Shown here: piece after piece, positions 43,601 through 53,568 of the stretch | How the letters are laid out: every line of letters starts with the position of its first letter | How positions within the stretch are numbered: the stretch's first letter is position 1 | From: Planctomycetes bacterium MalM25 | Lineage (GTDB): Bacteria; Planctomycetota; Planctomycetia; Pirellulales; Lacipirellulaceae | Direction of reading: 5' to 3' | DNA: 64,000 nucleotides | Assembly: GCA_007745835.1 (NCBI GenBank) | Contig: CP036424.1 | Span: 2,069,001 to 2,133,000 of the forward strand | The notes under the pieces: model-generated | What the model was told of the DNA's origin: nothing | The model's database searches: none | What the model saw: the letters and a program-made list of their open reading frames with translations, nothing else | Program-made: the position numbers and the translations under genes

Positions 43601-44484
43601 ATGAGTCGTTTGCTCTCTGGACCGAGCCGATTTGTCACACGATGTGCGACGTTGATGCTTACCCTTACTCCGGTTCTCACGGTCAGTCAGCCCCCCATTT
43701 TCTCGGAAGGCTACAACGACCAGGACAGCCTCGGCGCCCAGATTGAGGGGCAATTCATCCGTAACACGGCGGTGATTTGGGGCCCGATCCCCGGCTTCCA
43801 GGCCGGGCTGCCGACGATCGCCTACTTGGAGCAGTGCGATCTGATGTTCGAAGGCGGCACCCCCTTCCCGAACAAGCACGCCGCCTTCTTCGCGGAGAGT
43901 CAGGCAGGGGATCAGACTCCTCCGCTGAACCCCTTCCTAAGCGCCGTTATCAATGACTATGGTAGAAATAGGAATTGCGATTTCATCGACGTCCTGATCG
44001 ACGACGGGGTGTTCGATACGCTCGCCAGCTTTCAACCCTACACCGACTGCGGCCTGCTGGAGTTCGATCCGGATTTCAAGAAGCTGGCTTGGGTGATCGA
44101 TCTTGAGGCCCAGGATTTTGGCCCGGCCTTAGGCGCCGAGTTCCATGGGTTCGAGTTCAACCTCCCGTCAACATCGACCCTCGACGTGAGGATCCAAGTC
44201 CGCAACCAAGGTGGCGAAGAACGCTTTGCGATCGATAATCTTCGGATCATTGCGGATGGCGATGCTGGCTTGGCCGTAGACTACAACCATGATGGCACGG
44301 CTAACGCCGCGGTCTACACGGTGTGCGTGATGGGGGATCGCCCGACTCGTCGCAGGCTGGTTACGACTTGCGTGCGGGCAACTACGTGTCGATGGTCGCA
44401 GCTGCTGCCGTCCCGGAGCCGACCTCGGCGGGGTTTGCCGTTGTGGCCTTGGGCCTCGCCGCAGTCGCGAGGAGGTGGAGCTGA
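43601..44484 (+). pseudogene. PEP-CTERM/dockerin protein, one-base frameshift
   Basis: From ATG 43601 a secreted protein (signal peptide ending TVSQPP) with a beta-rich body runs to an incomplete dockerin-like motif DYNHDGTANAAVYTV at about 44320. The frame then departs into Arg-rich sequence to 44551. In the neighbouring frame the expected continuation appears: GSPDSSQAGYDLRAGNY, then a complete PEP-CTERM tail VPEPTSAGFAVVALGLAAVARRWS with stop at 44484. Sister genes read TVWRD here; this one has TGTGCGTGAT where TGTGGCGTGAT is expected, so a single G is missing from the Trp codon. The gene is either a recent pseudogene or carries a sequencing error. Confidence 0.75.
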
Positions 44485-44499
44485 TTTCGTAGGGGCTGG

Positions 44500-44545
44500 G
44501 GACGACGCCCCGTCCGGTGATTCCTTCGCCGGGCGGGGCGTGTCC
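44500..44545. terminator. Strong GC-rich hairpin
   Basis: GGAC-GACGCCCCG-TCCGG (from 44500) pairs with CCGGGCGGGGCGTGTCC (to 44545), about 17 bp with two mismatches and an 11-base loop. It lies just after the PEP-CTERM pseudogene and before the DUF5060 gene. There is no clear U-tract, so it may block transcription or protect an RNA end. Confidence 0.45.
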
Positions 44546-44698
44546 TGTTGAGTACGATTCGCTGGCCGGTTGTCGGCGGCATCGTCATGACTTAACGTCG
44601 CGAGCACTGCGGGCAGGGGATGTGGTCGGTCGCCGAAGCTGGCCATCACAACGTGACGAACACGAGCAAACTGAACAGGCATTAGGAGAGGTGGTGTG

Positions 44699-47254
44699 AT
44701 GAGGCTTACGACAGGCGGGAGTGTGGTGTTGCTTGGGCTCCTTGGGTTGGTGGCCGCGACGGCAGCCGTTGCCGGCAGCGCCGAAGTGACCGGGGAGCTA
44801 AAGGAGTGGCACAAGGTTACGCTCACCCTCAACGGCCCCCAGGCGTCCGAAGATGGTGAGCCGAATCCTTTCCTCGACTACCGGATGCAGGTCACCTTCC
44901 GGCACCCGGAGACCGGCCTCACGTACAGCGTTCCTGGGTACTTCGCCGCGGACGGGAATGCGGCTAACACCTCCGCGACAGCGGGTAACAAGTGGCGAGC
45001 CCACCTCTCGCCCGACCACGCGGGGGAATGGACTTACCGTGTGTCGTTCCGTGAAGGTTCCAACGTTGCAATCTCTGACGATCCCGAGGCGGGCGCGCCG
45101 GTGGCGGGAGTCGAGGGGTTGGGTGGCTCGTTTGTTGTGGCGGAGACCGACAAGATCGGGCGTGACATGCGAGCGAAGGGGCGCCTTGGGTACGTCGGCA
45201 AGCATCACCTTCGCTTCGCTGGCTCGGGCGAGTATTTCCTGAAGGCGGGCGCCGACGCCCCCGAGAACTTCCTCGCCTACCGCGGTTTCGACGGTGATTT
45301 CAAGGCCGACGGTCATAAGGACCGGCTCGTCAAGGAATGGGCTGCTCACGTTCAGGATTGGCGCGAGGGCGACTCCGTTTGGCAAGATGAGAAAGGGAAG
45401 GGCATCCTTGGGGCGATCAACTACCTGGCTTCCCAGGGGATGAACGTCTTCTCCTTTATCACGCTGAACATCGAGGGAGACGATCGCAACGTCTTCCCGT
45501 ACACCTCATATGAGGTTCGCGACCGCATCGACTGCTCTCGCATGGATCAGTGGGAGGTCGTCTTCGCGCACGGCACAAACCAGGGGATGTACCTGCACTT
45601 CAAGACGCAAGAAGCCGAGAACGTCAACCTACTCGACAACGGCGAAATGGGCCCGCAGCGCAAACTCTACTACCGAGAGCTGATCGCCCGCTTCGCCCAC
45701 CACCTCGCACTCAATTGGAACTTAGGCGAAGAGGTCGGGCTCGGCCACAAAGTCAGCACGAAGAAGAAGAAAGCTTGGGCCAAGTACTTTTGGACACACG
45801 ACCCGTACCAGCACCACATTGTCATCCACAATGGCAACCATCATTATGACCTGCTGGGACCGGGATCCGATCTGACCGGCTTCTCCTTGCAAACCAGCCA
45901 GGTGGATTTTCGCAATGTCCACAACCGGACCCGCGAGTACCTCCGCCGCAGCGCCGAAGCGGGCAAGCCGTGGGTGGTCGCCTGCGACGAGCCGGGCGAC
46001 GCGCAACATTCGTTGATCACCGACGCCGAAGACCCCACCCACGACAACGCCCGAATGAACGCCCTGTGGGGGAACCTGCTCGCGGGCGGGGCGGGAGTGG
46101 AGTGGTACTTCGGGTACAAGCACCCGCACAGTGACCTCTCGTGCCAAGACCACCGCGTCCGCGAGAACATGTGGAAGCAGAGCAAAATCGCTCTGGACTT
46201 CTTTTCCGACAACGACATCCCCTTCTGGGAGATGGGCAACACGAACGGCCTGGTGGACGCCAAGGACTCGTTCTGCCTAAGCAAGTCGGGCCAGCTTTAC
46301 TTGGTCTATCTAAAGAAGGGGGGCTCGGCTTCGCTCGATCTGTCGGGCGTGGACGGTCTCTTTGAGATTCTGTGGTTCAACCCACGGGAGGGCGGCTCGC
46401 CCGAGCCGGGCTCGGTGCAGGCGGTGCTTGCCGGCGGCAAGGTGCAGCTCGGCACGCCGCCACGAGACACGGACAGAGATTGGCTGGCGATGGTGCGACC
46501 CGGGGACGCGACGCGTACTTACCCGCCTGCCGTTTCGGTGGCTGCGGTCAAAAAGCTGATGCTGCCCCAGGGTAGCGACACCGTAAGCGTTGAGCTGGAT
46601 GGGGGCGTCCAACGCGTCTCACCCTCGGAGGATGAGGTCGTGACAAAGTGGTCGCTGGTCAGCGGCTCGGGCGACGCCGAGTTTCAGGACGCCTCCAATG
46701 CCCAGACAACCGTGACCCTCAAGGGCGCGGGTGAGTACGCCTTGAGGCTGACCGCAAACGAAGGTGGCCGTGAGTCGCACACCGAAATAGAGGTCGTCGT
46801 CGAGCCCTTCCGTTCCACGCTCTCGGCACTGGAGGACTTTGAGTTCGTGGTGTCGGGTTCCTTGGTGCCGGGCTACAAGGACGGGGCTCGCAAAGCGATG
46901 GCGATCAACGCCGCCCAGTACCGCGATCGGTACGCCGCCGCCGAGGCGGAGTACGTGGGCGCGCTGGGCCGATACGATCTGGTGCTCACCACCCTGACCG
47001 AAACCGACGGTGAGTCATCCTATCGACTGTACGTTGCCGATAAGCAGATCGGCGAGGTGCGGAACCCTGAAGCGCGTCGCGATTACGAGCAGGTCAAGCA
47101 CCGCTTCGAGGGCGTTACGCTCAGGCCCGGCGACAAGGTCCGTGTCGAATTCAACTCCGCTTCCAACGGAAAGGTTCCCGAAGGGGACGGGTTCGCCTAT
47201 TCGCGAGGTCGATGGCGGACGGTTGAGTTCGTCGAGGCCGGTAACGCGCGGTAG
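44699..47254 (+). CDS. Secreted DUF5060 glycoside-hydrolase-like protein
   Basis: About 851 residues with a signal peptide (ending AVAGSAE). Residues about 30-125 form a DUF5060 domain (ELKEWHKVTLTLNGPQ, VPGYFAADG, KWRAHLSPDHAGEWTY); about 140-560 a (beta/alpha)8-like GH region (NYLASQGMNVFSFITLN, LALNWNLGEE, WVVACDEPGDAQHS), where NLGEE and CDEPG look like the two carboxylate motifs; then a collagen-binding-like beta domain and C-terminal Ig/PKD-like and beta domains. Related proteins are putative polysaccharide hydrolases; the substrate is unknown. It is a close paralog of the next gene but has neither anchor nor dockerin. A GTG three bases upstream (44696) could also start it. Confidence 0.83.
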   Translation: MRLTTGGSVVLLGLLGLVAATAAVAGSAEVTGELKEWHKVTLTLNGPQASEDGEPNPFLDYRMQVTFRHPETGLTYSVPGYFAADGNAANTSATAGNKWRAHLSPDHAGEWTYRVSFREGSNVAISDDPEAGAPVAGVEGLGGSFVVAETDKIGRDMRAKGRLGYVGKHHLRFAGSGEYFLKAGADAPENFLAYRGFDGDFKADGHKDRLVKEWAAHVQDWREGDSVWQDEKGKGILGAINYLASQGMNVFSFITLNIEGDDRNVFPYTSYEVRDRIDCSRMDQWEVVFAHGTNQGMYLHFKTQEAENVNLLDNGEMGPQRKLYYRELIARFAHHLALNWNLGEEVGLGHKVSTKKKKAWAKYFWTHDPYQHHIVIHNGNHHYDLLGPGSDLTGFSLQTSQVDFRNVHNRTREYLRRSAEAGKPWVVACDEPGDAQHSLITDAEDPTHDNARMNALWGNLLAGGAGVEWYFGYKHPHSDLSCQDHRVRENMWKQSKIALDFFSDNDIPFWEMGNTNGLVDAKDSFCLSKSGQLYLVYLKKGGSASLDLSGVDGLFEILWFNPREGGSPEPGSVQAVLAGGKVQLGTPPRDTDRDWLAMVRPGDATRTYPPAVSVAAVKKLMLPQGSDTVSVELDGGVQRVSPSEDEVVTKWSLVSGSGDAEFQDASNAQTTVTLKGAGEYALRLTANEGGRESHTEIEVVVEPFRSTLSALEDFEFVVSGSLVPGYKDGARKAMAINAAQYRDRYAAAEAEYVGALGRYDLVLTTLTETDGESSYRLYVADKQIGEVRNPEARRDYEQVKHRFEGVTLRPGDKVRVEFNSASNGKVPEGDGFAYSRGRWRTVEFVEAGNAR

Positions 47255-47435
47255 CGCAGCGTCTCGAAGACGCGGCTTCCGAAGAGGCTATTCCGCGGGT
47301 GAAAAGCACGCGCAAGAGGCCGAGAAGCCAGCCGGCTGGCGGCTACGGGGCAATATGCGCCAGTAGCTCTTGGGAACGTTCGTAAATTCCGAAAGCATGT
47401 TCCCGACTTTCAAACGAGCGCGGCGTTCGTTCGCT

Positions 47436-47464
47436 TTGAACGCTGTTCGTACAGCCATTATAGT
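47436..47464 (+). promoter_or_regulatory. Sigma70-like promoter
   Basis: TTGAAC (47436-47441) and TATAGT (47459-47464) are separated by exactly 17 bp, about 100 bp upstream of the LEPR-containing DUF5060 gene. GGGAAC/GTTCCC (about 47371-47405) forms a spaced inverted repeat just upstream. This is the clearest promoter-like match I found in the window. Confidence 0.55.
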
Positions 47465-47567
47465 GTGCTGAACCGGAACAGACTGAGTGACGCGTCTTCT
47501 CTAGCGCCTCCCATCAGTCCTCTTTTTGCATTTCTTATCGTGCAACCTCAGGAAGACAGGCGTCGCT

Positions 47568-50500
47568 ATGTCCAAACGGTCGCGTTACTCGAAGCTGCGC
47601 AAATCACCTTCTAGCAAACGCAAGAGCGATCAGAAGCGGGAACGTCTGGGACGATACGAGCCTCTAGAGCCGCGGCAGATGCTGGCGGGGGACGCGGCCT
47701 ATACGGAGGCTCCGCTCGACAATACCGAGACGGTTTACGCCTCAGAGCCGGAGGGCGCGCAAGCTTCTCAAGCCGGCGAGAACGCCGCTACGGTATCGGG
47801 TGAGCTGCGGAAGTGGCACAAGCTGACCCTCGACTTCGAGGGGCCGCAGACGAGCGAAAGCGCCTCGAACAACCCGTTCATGAACTACCGCCTGGACGTG
47901 ACTTTCACGCACCAGCTGTCGGGCGAGACGTACGTCGTGCCGGGGTACTTCGCCGCGGACGGCGACGCCGGCAACAGCCACGCGACGAGCGGCAACATCT
48001 GGCGGGTTCATTTCGCGCCTGATGCGATCGGCCAGTGGAACTACACCGCCTCGTTCCGTGCCGGCACGAACGTCGCAGTGAACAGCAACCCACTGGCGGG
48101 CTCTTCGGCGGGCTTCTTCGATGGCGACAACGGCAGCTTCATGGTCATCGAGAGCGATAAGAGCGGCATCGATCTTCGCGGCAAGGGGCGTCTGGAGTAC
48201 GTGGGCGAGCACTACTTGCAGTTCGCTGAAACGGGCGAGTACTTCTTGAAGCAGGGACCGGACGCGCCCGAGAACCTATTTGCCTACCAAGACTTTGACG
48301 GCAACTTCAAGACCGACGGGCAGGGCGACCAGTACATCAAGACGCTCCAGCCGCACGTGCAGGATTGGAACCCGGGCGACCCGACCTGGGACAGCGAAGA
48401 CGCCGGCTCGACGCAAGACAACGGCAAGGGGTTGATCGGCGCGGTCAACTACCTCGCGTCCGAAGGGCTCAACGCCTTCTCCTTCTTGACGATGAACATC
48501 ACAGGGGATGATAAGAACGTCTTCCCGTACACGAGCTACAGCGAACGCGTCCGGATGGACATCTCGAAGCTGGACCAGTGGGAGAAGGTCCTCGAGCACG
48601 CCGATCACAAGGGGATGTACCTGCACTTCAAGACGCAGGAGACCGAAAACGATCAGCTGCTAGACGGCGGAGCCTTGGGCAACCAGCGAAAGCTCTACTA
48701 CCGCGAGCTGATCGCCCGCTTCAGTCACCATCTCGCCCTGAACTGGAACCTGGGCGAGGAGAACACCAACACGACCCAGCAGCAGAAAGACTTCGCCCAG
48801 TTCTTCTACGATAACGATCCGTACCGCCACAACATCGTTATCCACACTTACCCCGGCCAGCAGGACCAGGTTTATGACCCGCTGCTGGGCAACCAGTCGA
48901 AGCTGACCGGTGCGTCGGTGCAGACCGGCCAAGCCGACTTCCGCAACGTGCACGGTGATGCGTTGCAGTGGGTCACCGATTCGGCGGCGGCGGGGAAGAA
49001 GTGGGTCGTTGCGGTCGACGAGCCGGGCGACGCGCAGCACGCGCTGCGACCCGACAACGACGCGGGCAATTCGCACGTCGATGGTCGCAAGAACGCCCTG
49101 TGGGGCACCCTCATGGCGGGTGGCGCCGGCAACGAGTGGTACTTCGGCTACGGCCACGCCCACTCGGACCTCACGCTGAACGACTTCCGCAGCCGCGACG
49201 ACTGGTGGGACTACACCCGCTACGCCTTGGAGTTCTTCAACGACAACGACATCCCGTTCTGGGAGATGCAGAACGACAACAACATCTCCGCGGCGAGCAA
49301 CGACTACGGGTTCTACAAGCCGGGGGAGGTCTATGTCGCGTATCTGAAGAGCGGCGGCACGACCAACATCAATCTTTCGGCTGCCGCCGCGAATGAAACG
49401 TTCGAGGTCAGTTGGTACGACCCACGCAACGGGGGCGCCCTGCAGCAGGGCTCCGTCGCTCAAGTCACCGGCGGCGGCACGCGTGCCATCGGCCAGGCGC
49501 CGAACAACACCGGCCAGGATTGGGTGGTGCTGTTGCGGGAGCCGTTGATCGTCGATCAGGGCCCCTTTGGCGAAGAGGCCATCGAGCTGACTGACGGGAC
49601 CGTTATCCCGTTCGAGAACTACGACGTTGGCGGGGAGGGCAAGGCTTACCACGACACCGACGCGATCTCGCAAGGGGACCATTCCCGTGCCGGTGGCGTC
49701 GACGGCGGCCCCGAGGAGGGCGCCCTCGGCGAACGCATCGGGTGGACGGCCGACGGCGAGTGGCTGGAGTACACGGTCGATGCCACCGCGGGCACGTACT
49801 ACGCCTCGCTCCGCTACTCGGCTGGCGCCGCTACGGTTGGCAGTGTGCGGCTTCTGATCGGCGGCGGCCCTGACGGCGAAAACTTCACCGAGTTGGGCGT
49901 GTTCGATCTTCAGAACACGGGCAGCTGGACGGACTGGGGTTACCTGACGCTGCCGGGGGTGACGATCCCGGCCGGGGACGGCCAGGTGCTCCGGGCCGAG
50001 ATTGTCGGCGGGGGATTTGACCTGGATCAGATCGAGTTCACCACCGACGCGCCGGTAAATGCGCCCCCCGTTGTGACGATCGACGACGTGACCCAGGTCG
50101 TGGAAGAGGCCAGTGGAGAGGGCGTCTTCCAGGAGCAGAACGGTCTGGTCGTGATGGAGATGGAAAACACGGAGACAACCAATCTCGGCCTCTGGAACGA
50201 GGAGACCGAGTACGCCAACTACACGGGCGACGGATACCTTCAGTTCACGGGCAACGGCACCGCGAGCGGCCCCGCGACTTCGCCTTTGGTCTACAAGTTC
50301 AAGATCAATCAAGCGGGCTTGTACTACCTTCACCTTCGAGCGGCCCGTGATACCACGAACGGGCAGCCGGGTGACCACAGCAACGACGCCTACGTTCGCG
50401 TTGAAGGCGATTACGGGGCTGGTCCCAACGCGGGCAACAATCACGGCGACGACGCACCGCTCAGCATGCTCAAGAGCAACACGAAGTTCTACGGCGGCAA

Positions 50501-52211
50501 CGCGAATAGCTTCTCGTGGAACTCGGGCAACCGTCTCGACCCGGGCGGCCACGACAACAAACGGGTCGCGGTCTACGATTTCAAAGCGGGTGAGGAGTAC
50601 ACGCTGGTGATGTCGGGCCGCTCCAAGTGGTTCAGCGTCGACCGCATCGTCTTCCGCCACGCGAGCGTCGGCACGGGTACGGCCCAGAGTCTGAGCCAGC
50701 CCGAGTCCGATCGGTCGGGCGGCGGCCCCACCGGCGTATTGGGGTACCAGATCGACGCCACGGTCACCGACGACGGCCGCAACTTCTCCCCACCAGAGTT
50801 GCAGTGGGCGATGCTCTCTGGGCCTTCTGGTGGGGTGGTCGGATTCGATGACCCGAACGCTGAGGACGTGTTTGCGACTTTCTCGGTGGACGGCACTTAC
50901 ACGCTCATCCTCATCGCCGACGACGGTGAGCACACGACATGGCAGACCGTTGAAATCAACGCGAGCAGCACTCCCAACTCCGCCCCCGAGGTGGAAGCGG
51001 GAGATGATCTTTCGATCAAGCTCCCGAACGACACCGTAAATCTCAGTGGAGTGGTGACTGATGACGGCCTCCCCGGCACGGGGCTGACGAACACTTGGTC
51101 CGTGGTCTCCTCTCCGGCTGGATCCAATGTCTCGTTCGGCGATGACTCGTCCGCCAGCACCACCGCGACTTTCGACGTGGCGGGCGATTACGTGCTGCGT
51201 CTGACGGCCGATGACGGTGGCAAGGAGTCCTCTGACGAGGTCACGGTCACGGTCCGCAGCGAGCTGGAGCCGATCGTCCTGACCCCAACCGATGACGCTT
51301 ACCTTGAGAACAGCACGACTTTCAACAACGAGCATTTGAAGGTCGAAGACGCTTCCCGCTCACGCGTGAGCTACCTCAAGTTTGACATCGATGGGCTTGA
51401 GGGCTTCAACGTCGCCAACGCGACCCTCCGCCTAAACGTGAACGGTGACCCCGGCAACGGCACGGTCACCGCCTACACGGGTAGCCACAGCAGCTGGACG
51501 GAGTCCGGTCTCACGACGGGCAACAGGCCCTCGGCGGGGGCGGCCTTGGGGAGCGTCGGGGGCAACCACGCCGAGGGGCAGTGGAAGGAGTTCGACGTAA
51601 CCAACGCGGTGGTTGCCGAGGGGCAGGTCACGTTCGTCGTCGAGATCGCTGCCGGCAACGACGTGTGGTTCAGTTCGAGCGAGGGAGCCGCTTCGCCCGA
51701 ATTGGTCATCGAGGTCGCTGCGGTCCCCACGCTGACTGGCGACTACGACGGCAACGGAGTCGTTGAGCAGGCGGACTACGATGTCTGGAAGGCCTCTTAT
51801 GGCAGTACGAGCCTGCTTGATGCGGACGGCAACGAAGACGGTGTCGTCGATGCCGCTGACTACTCCATCTGGCGAGACAACCTGGGTCAGTCGCTCCCGG
51901 CTAGTGAGCCGCTGATTCAGACGATCGTCTCGTCCGAACCAGTCGTCGAGCCCGAAGTCGTCGGTCCTTTTGCGTTGGCTCCGGCCGTCATCGCCAAGGA
52001 CGCTTCGTACGCCCTGCTGTCAGTCGCACAGGAAGCTCAGGACGCAAACTCGAAGGAGTCGCAACTTCTGCTCCTCTTGGGGGTCGCGGGTCCTTCCACC
52101 GAAGAGTCGGCGGTCGCGGAGGTTGAAGCACTTGAAGAGGCTTTGGCTGACGGGAACGAAGGCGACGCCACGAGTGTCGCTCTGATCGATAGGGTCTCCA
52201 GGGCCTTCTGA
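47568..52211 (+). CDS. LEPR-motif multidomain DUF5060 protein with dockerin
   Basis: About 1547 residues from ATG 47568. Instead of a normal signal peptide it starts with a Lys/Arg/Ser-rich segment and the planctomycete N-terminal motif EPLEPRQMLAGD (residues 31-42). Then: DUF5060 (about 80-175), GH-like domain (about 200-640; LALNWNLGEE, VAVDEPGDAQHA), a CBM6-like module (about 690-830; FENYDVGGEGKAYHD), a second CBM-like module, two PKD/Ig-like domains (about 1050-1235), a DNRLRE-type domain (about 1240-1380; SRVSYLKFDIDG) and a dockerin-like pair (GDYDGNGVVEQADYDVWKASYG, DGVVDAADYSIWRDNLG). There is no PEP-CTERM tail. It is probably a surface polysaccharide-degrading protein. The 313-bp gap upstream holds the promoter at 47436 and no gene. 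Confidence 0.85.
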   Translation: MSKRSRYSKLRKSPSSKRKSDQKRERLGRYEPLEPRQMLAGDAAYTEAPLDNTETVYASEPEGAQASQAGENAATVSGELRKWHKLTLDFEGPQTSESASNNPFMNYRLDVTFTHQLSGETYVVPGYFAADGDAGNSHATSGNIWRVHFAPDAIGQWNYTASFRAGTNVAVNSNPLAGSSAGFFDGDNGSFMVIESDKSGIDLRGKGRLEYVGEHYLQFAETGEYFLKQGPDAPENLFAYQDFDGNFKTDGQGDQYIKTLQPHVQDWNPGDPTWDSEDAGSTQDNGKGLIGAVNYLASEGLNAFSFLTMNITGDDKNVFPYTSYSERVRMDISKLDQWEKVLEHADHKGMYLHFKTQETENDQLLDGGALGNQRKLYYRELIARFSHHLALNWNLGEENTNTTQQQKDFAQFFYDNDPYRHNIVIHTYPGQQDQVYDPLLGNQSKLTGASVQTGQADFRNVHGDALQWVTDSAAAGKKWVVAVDEPGDAQHALRPDNDAGNSHVDGRKNALWGTLMAGGAGNEWYFGYGHAHSDLTLNDFRSRDDWWDYTRYALEFFNDNDIPFWEMQNDNNISAASNDYGFYKPGEVYVAYLKSGGTTNINLSAAAANETFEVSWYDPRNGGALQQGSVAQVTGGGTRAIGQAPNNTGQDWVVLLREPLIVDQGPFGEEAIELTDGTVIPFENYDVGGEGKAYHDTDAISQGDHSRAGGVDGGPEEGALGERIGWTADGEWLEYTVDATAGTYYASLRYSAGAATVGSVRLLIGGGPDGENFTELGVFDLQNTGSWTDWGYLTLPGVTIPAGDGQVLRAEIVGGGFDLDQIEFTTDAPVNAPPVVTIDDVTQVVEEASGEGVFQEQNGLVVMEMENTETTNLGLWNEETEYANYTGDGYLQFTGNGTASGPATSPLVYKFKINQAGLYYLHLRAARDTTNGQPGDHSNDAYVRVEGDYGAGPNAGNNHGDDAPLSMLKSNTKFYGGNANSFSWNSGNRLDPGGHDNKRVAVYDFKAGEEYTLVMSGRSKWFSVDRIVFRHASVGTGTAQSLSQPESDRSGGGPTGVLGYQIDATVTDDGRNFSPPELQWAMLSGPSGGVVGFDDPNAEDVFATFSVDGTYTLILIADDGEHTTWQTVEINASSTPNSAPEVEAGDDLSIKLPNDTVNLSGVVTDDGLPGTGLTNTWSVVSSPAGSNVSFGDDSSASTTATFDVAGDYVLRLTADDGGKESSDEVTVTVRSELEPIVLTPTDDAYLENSTTFNNEHLKVEDASRSRVSYLKFDIDGLEGFNVANATLRLNVNGDPGNGTVTAYTGSHSSWTESGLTTGNRPSAGAALGSVGGNHAEGQWKEFDVTNAVVAEGQVTFVVEIAAGNDVWFSSSEGAASPELVIEVAAVPTLTGDYDGNGVVEQADYDVWKASYGSTSLLDADGNEDGVVDAADYSIWRDNLGQSLPASEPLIQTIVSSEPVVEPEVVGPFALAPAVIAKDASYALLSVAQEAQDANSKESQLLLLLGVAGPSTEESAVAEVEALEEALADGNEGDATSVALIDRVSRAF

Positions 52212-52229
52212 GCCTTCTCAAAGCAGCAC

Positions 52230-52280
52230 GCCTCTCTCGGGCTCAGCGTACCTAGCGACGCTGAGACCCGGGGGAGGCTT
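52230..52280. terminator. Bidirectional terminator hairpin
   Basis: CTCAGCGT (52242-52249) pairs with ACGCTGAG (52258-52265), extended by GCCTCTCTCGGG (52230-52241) against CCCGGGGGAGGC (52267-52278). The long stem lies between the converging DUF5060 gene and the last gene of the Bat operon and touches the latter's stop codon, so it can serve both. Confidence 0.65.
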
Positions 52281-53568
52281 AGCTGGTTGGATTGAGTGGG
52301 GCGAGCTTGTCGAGAGAGGTTCGCCTTGGGGCGAATAGCCGTTTGCGCTGCTCTTTGAAGGCGATGGCGAAGTCTCTGGAGCCCCACGTTGATTTGGGTC
52401 TGCCTCCGTATCGGACGCGCGAGAGGGACTTCCATTGTCTCTCGAAAGCGTCGCTGAGATTCAGCGAGGTGTTCCCTTCGGTGTCGAGCACTTCGACCGC
52501 GCGGAGCCACTCAAGCGTCGATCGATAGGCCTTTCCTGGGTCGGCGTCGCGGCAAGCAGCCAACACGCGTCTTGCAGCTGTTCGTTCAGCGTGTCGAGAT
52601 CCTGTTTCGCTTACGATCCAGCTTCTCCACACGCTGCGTGTGAGCCAGGCCGCTGCTGCGAGCGAGAGCATCGCGAAGGGTAAGTACAAGAACGCCACGG
52701 CGCCGCCGGACGCTGTGCCTGCGCTGTTGGTGGGGGGGGCTGCTACCCGCACAGGCATTCCCGGCACGGAGGATTGCCTCAGTTTCTCTTGGGTCGTGTC
52801 CCACCACCTGACCGTGAGAGGGGGGAGTTCGTACGTGCCGGGGCGTACGAATTGGTACTTGAAGACCTCGAGTCGTTCCGCGGTCGAGGCGCCCCGTTCG
52901 GTTCTGTCTTGGATCTTTGGAGTCCCTTCGTAGACCTTTATCCCGTCTTGGGCGAGGGGCTCCAACGGAGGCAGCATCATGGCCGTGGCTCCCTCAGCTC
53001 GACGAGTGAGCGTGCGCTCGATCACATCTCCAGGCTGTACGCTCTCGACCCGCTCGGGTGACCACGCCTGTGCGAAGGTCAATTCGGTCGTTGGCAGCAC
53101 CTCGTCCCCTGGGGCGACGTCGGGAGGCAGCCGCGACTCGAACCGCAGTTCGCTCGTGGAGGCTTCTGTCGACTCGTCGTCGGCGGTGTAGGAGGGCTTG
53201 CTGCGGAAGCGGACCGTGAAGGGAGGGATAGTCACCTCCCCTTGCCGCCAGGTGTAAACGGCGAATTCGTGGCGTTGGGAGAGCCAAGTCTCCCCCTCGA
53301 TCGATTCGCTGCCGATCAAGGGGCTGCTCAGTTTGACGATCACCGTGCGTGGCAACTCCGGCAGTTCGAACGTAGCGACACCACTGAACGGACCTCGCGA
53401 GTGTAGCGTCACATAAAAAGGCGCCCGCTCACCTACCCACGCATCTTGCACACCCATCTCAGCGCGGACTTTCTCGATCGCCTCGGCGGCTGGCCCACAC
53501 AGCAGTAGGAGCATCGCCGCAAGATGCGTTGTGGCGTTCCGGCTTGTCCGCCGCGGAAGGGGCATCAT
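52279..53568 (-). CDS. BatD-like protein
   Basis: A 429-residue protein with a signal peptide (ending EAIEK), two or three beta domains (VQDAWVGERAPFYVTLHSRG, PRTVIVKLSSPLIG, VQPGDVIERTLTRRAEG), one membrane segment (about 275-300, FLYLPFAMLSLAAAAWL) and a cytoplasmic C-terminal part. This architecture is that of BatD in Bat operons, which associate with MoxR AAA+ ATPases and VWA proteins and are linked to envelope stress tolerance. It is the last gene of the operon; its ATG overlaps the stop of the TPR gene by 4 bp. Confidence 0.82.
   Translation of the reverse strand: MMPLPRRTSRNATTHLAAMLLLLCGPAAEAIEKVRAEMGVQDAWVGERAPFYVTLHSRGPFSGVATFELPELPRTVIVKLSSPLIGSESIEGETWLSQRHEFAVYTWRQGEVTIPPFTVRFRSKPSYTADDESTEASTSELRFESRLPPDVAPGDEVLPTTELTFAQAWSPERVESVQPGDVIERTLTRRAEGATAMMLPPLEPLAQDGIKVYEGTPKIQDRTERGASTAERLEVFKYQFVRPGTYELPPLTVRWWDTTQEKLRQSSVPGMPVRVAAPPTNSAGTASGGAVAFLYLPFAMLSLAAAAWLTRSVWRSWIVSETGSRHAERTAARRVLAACRDADPGKAYRSTLEWLRAVEVLDTEGNTSLNLSDAFERQWKSLSRVRYGGRPKSTWGSRDFAIAFKEQRKRLFAPRRTSLDKLAPLNPTS

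Noticed and set aside
48660-51335. 891-codon open frame on the minus strand
   Set aside because: It is antisense to the multidomain DUF5060 gene, has no recognisable domain and a composition expected from high-GC shadow frames.
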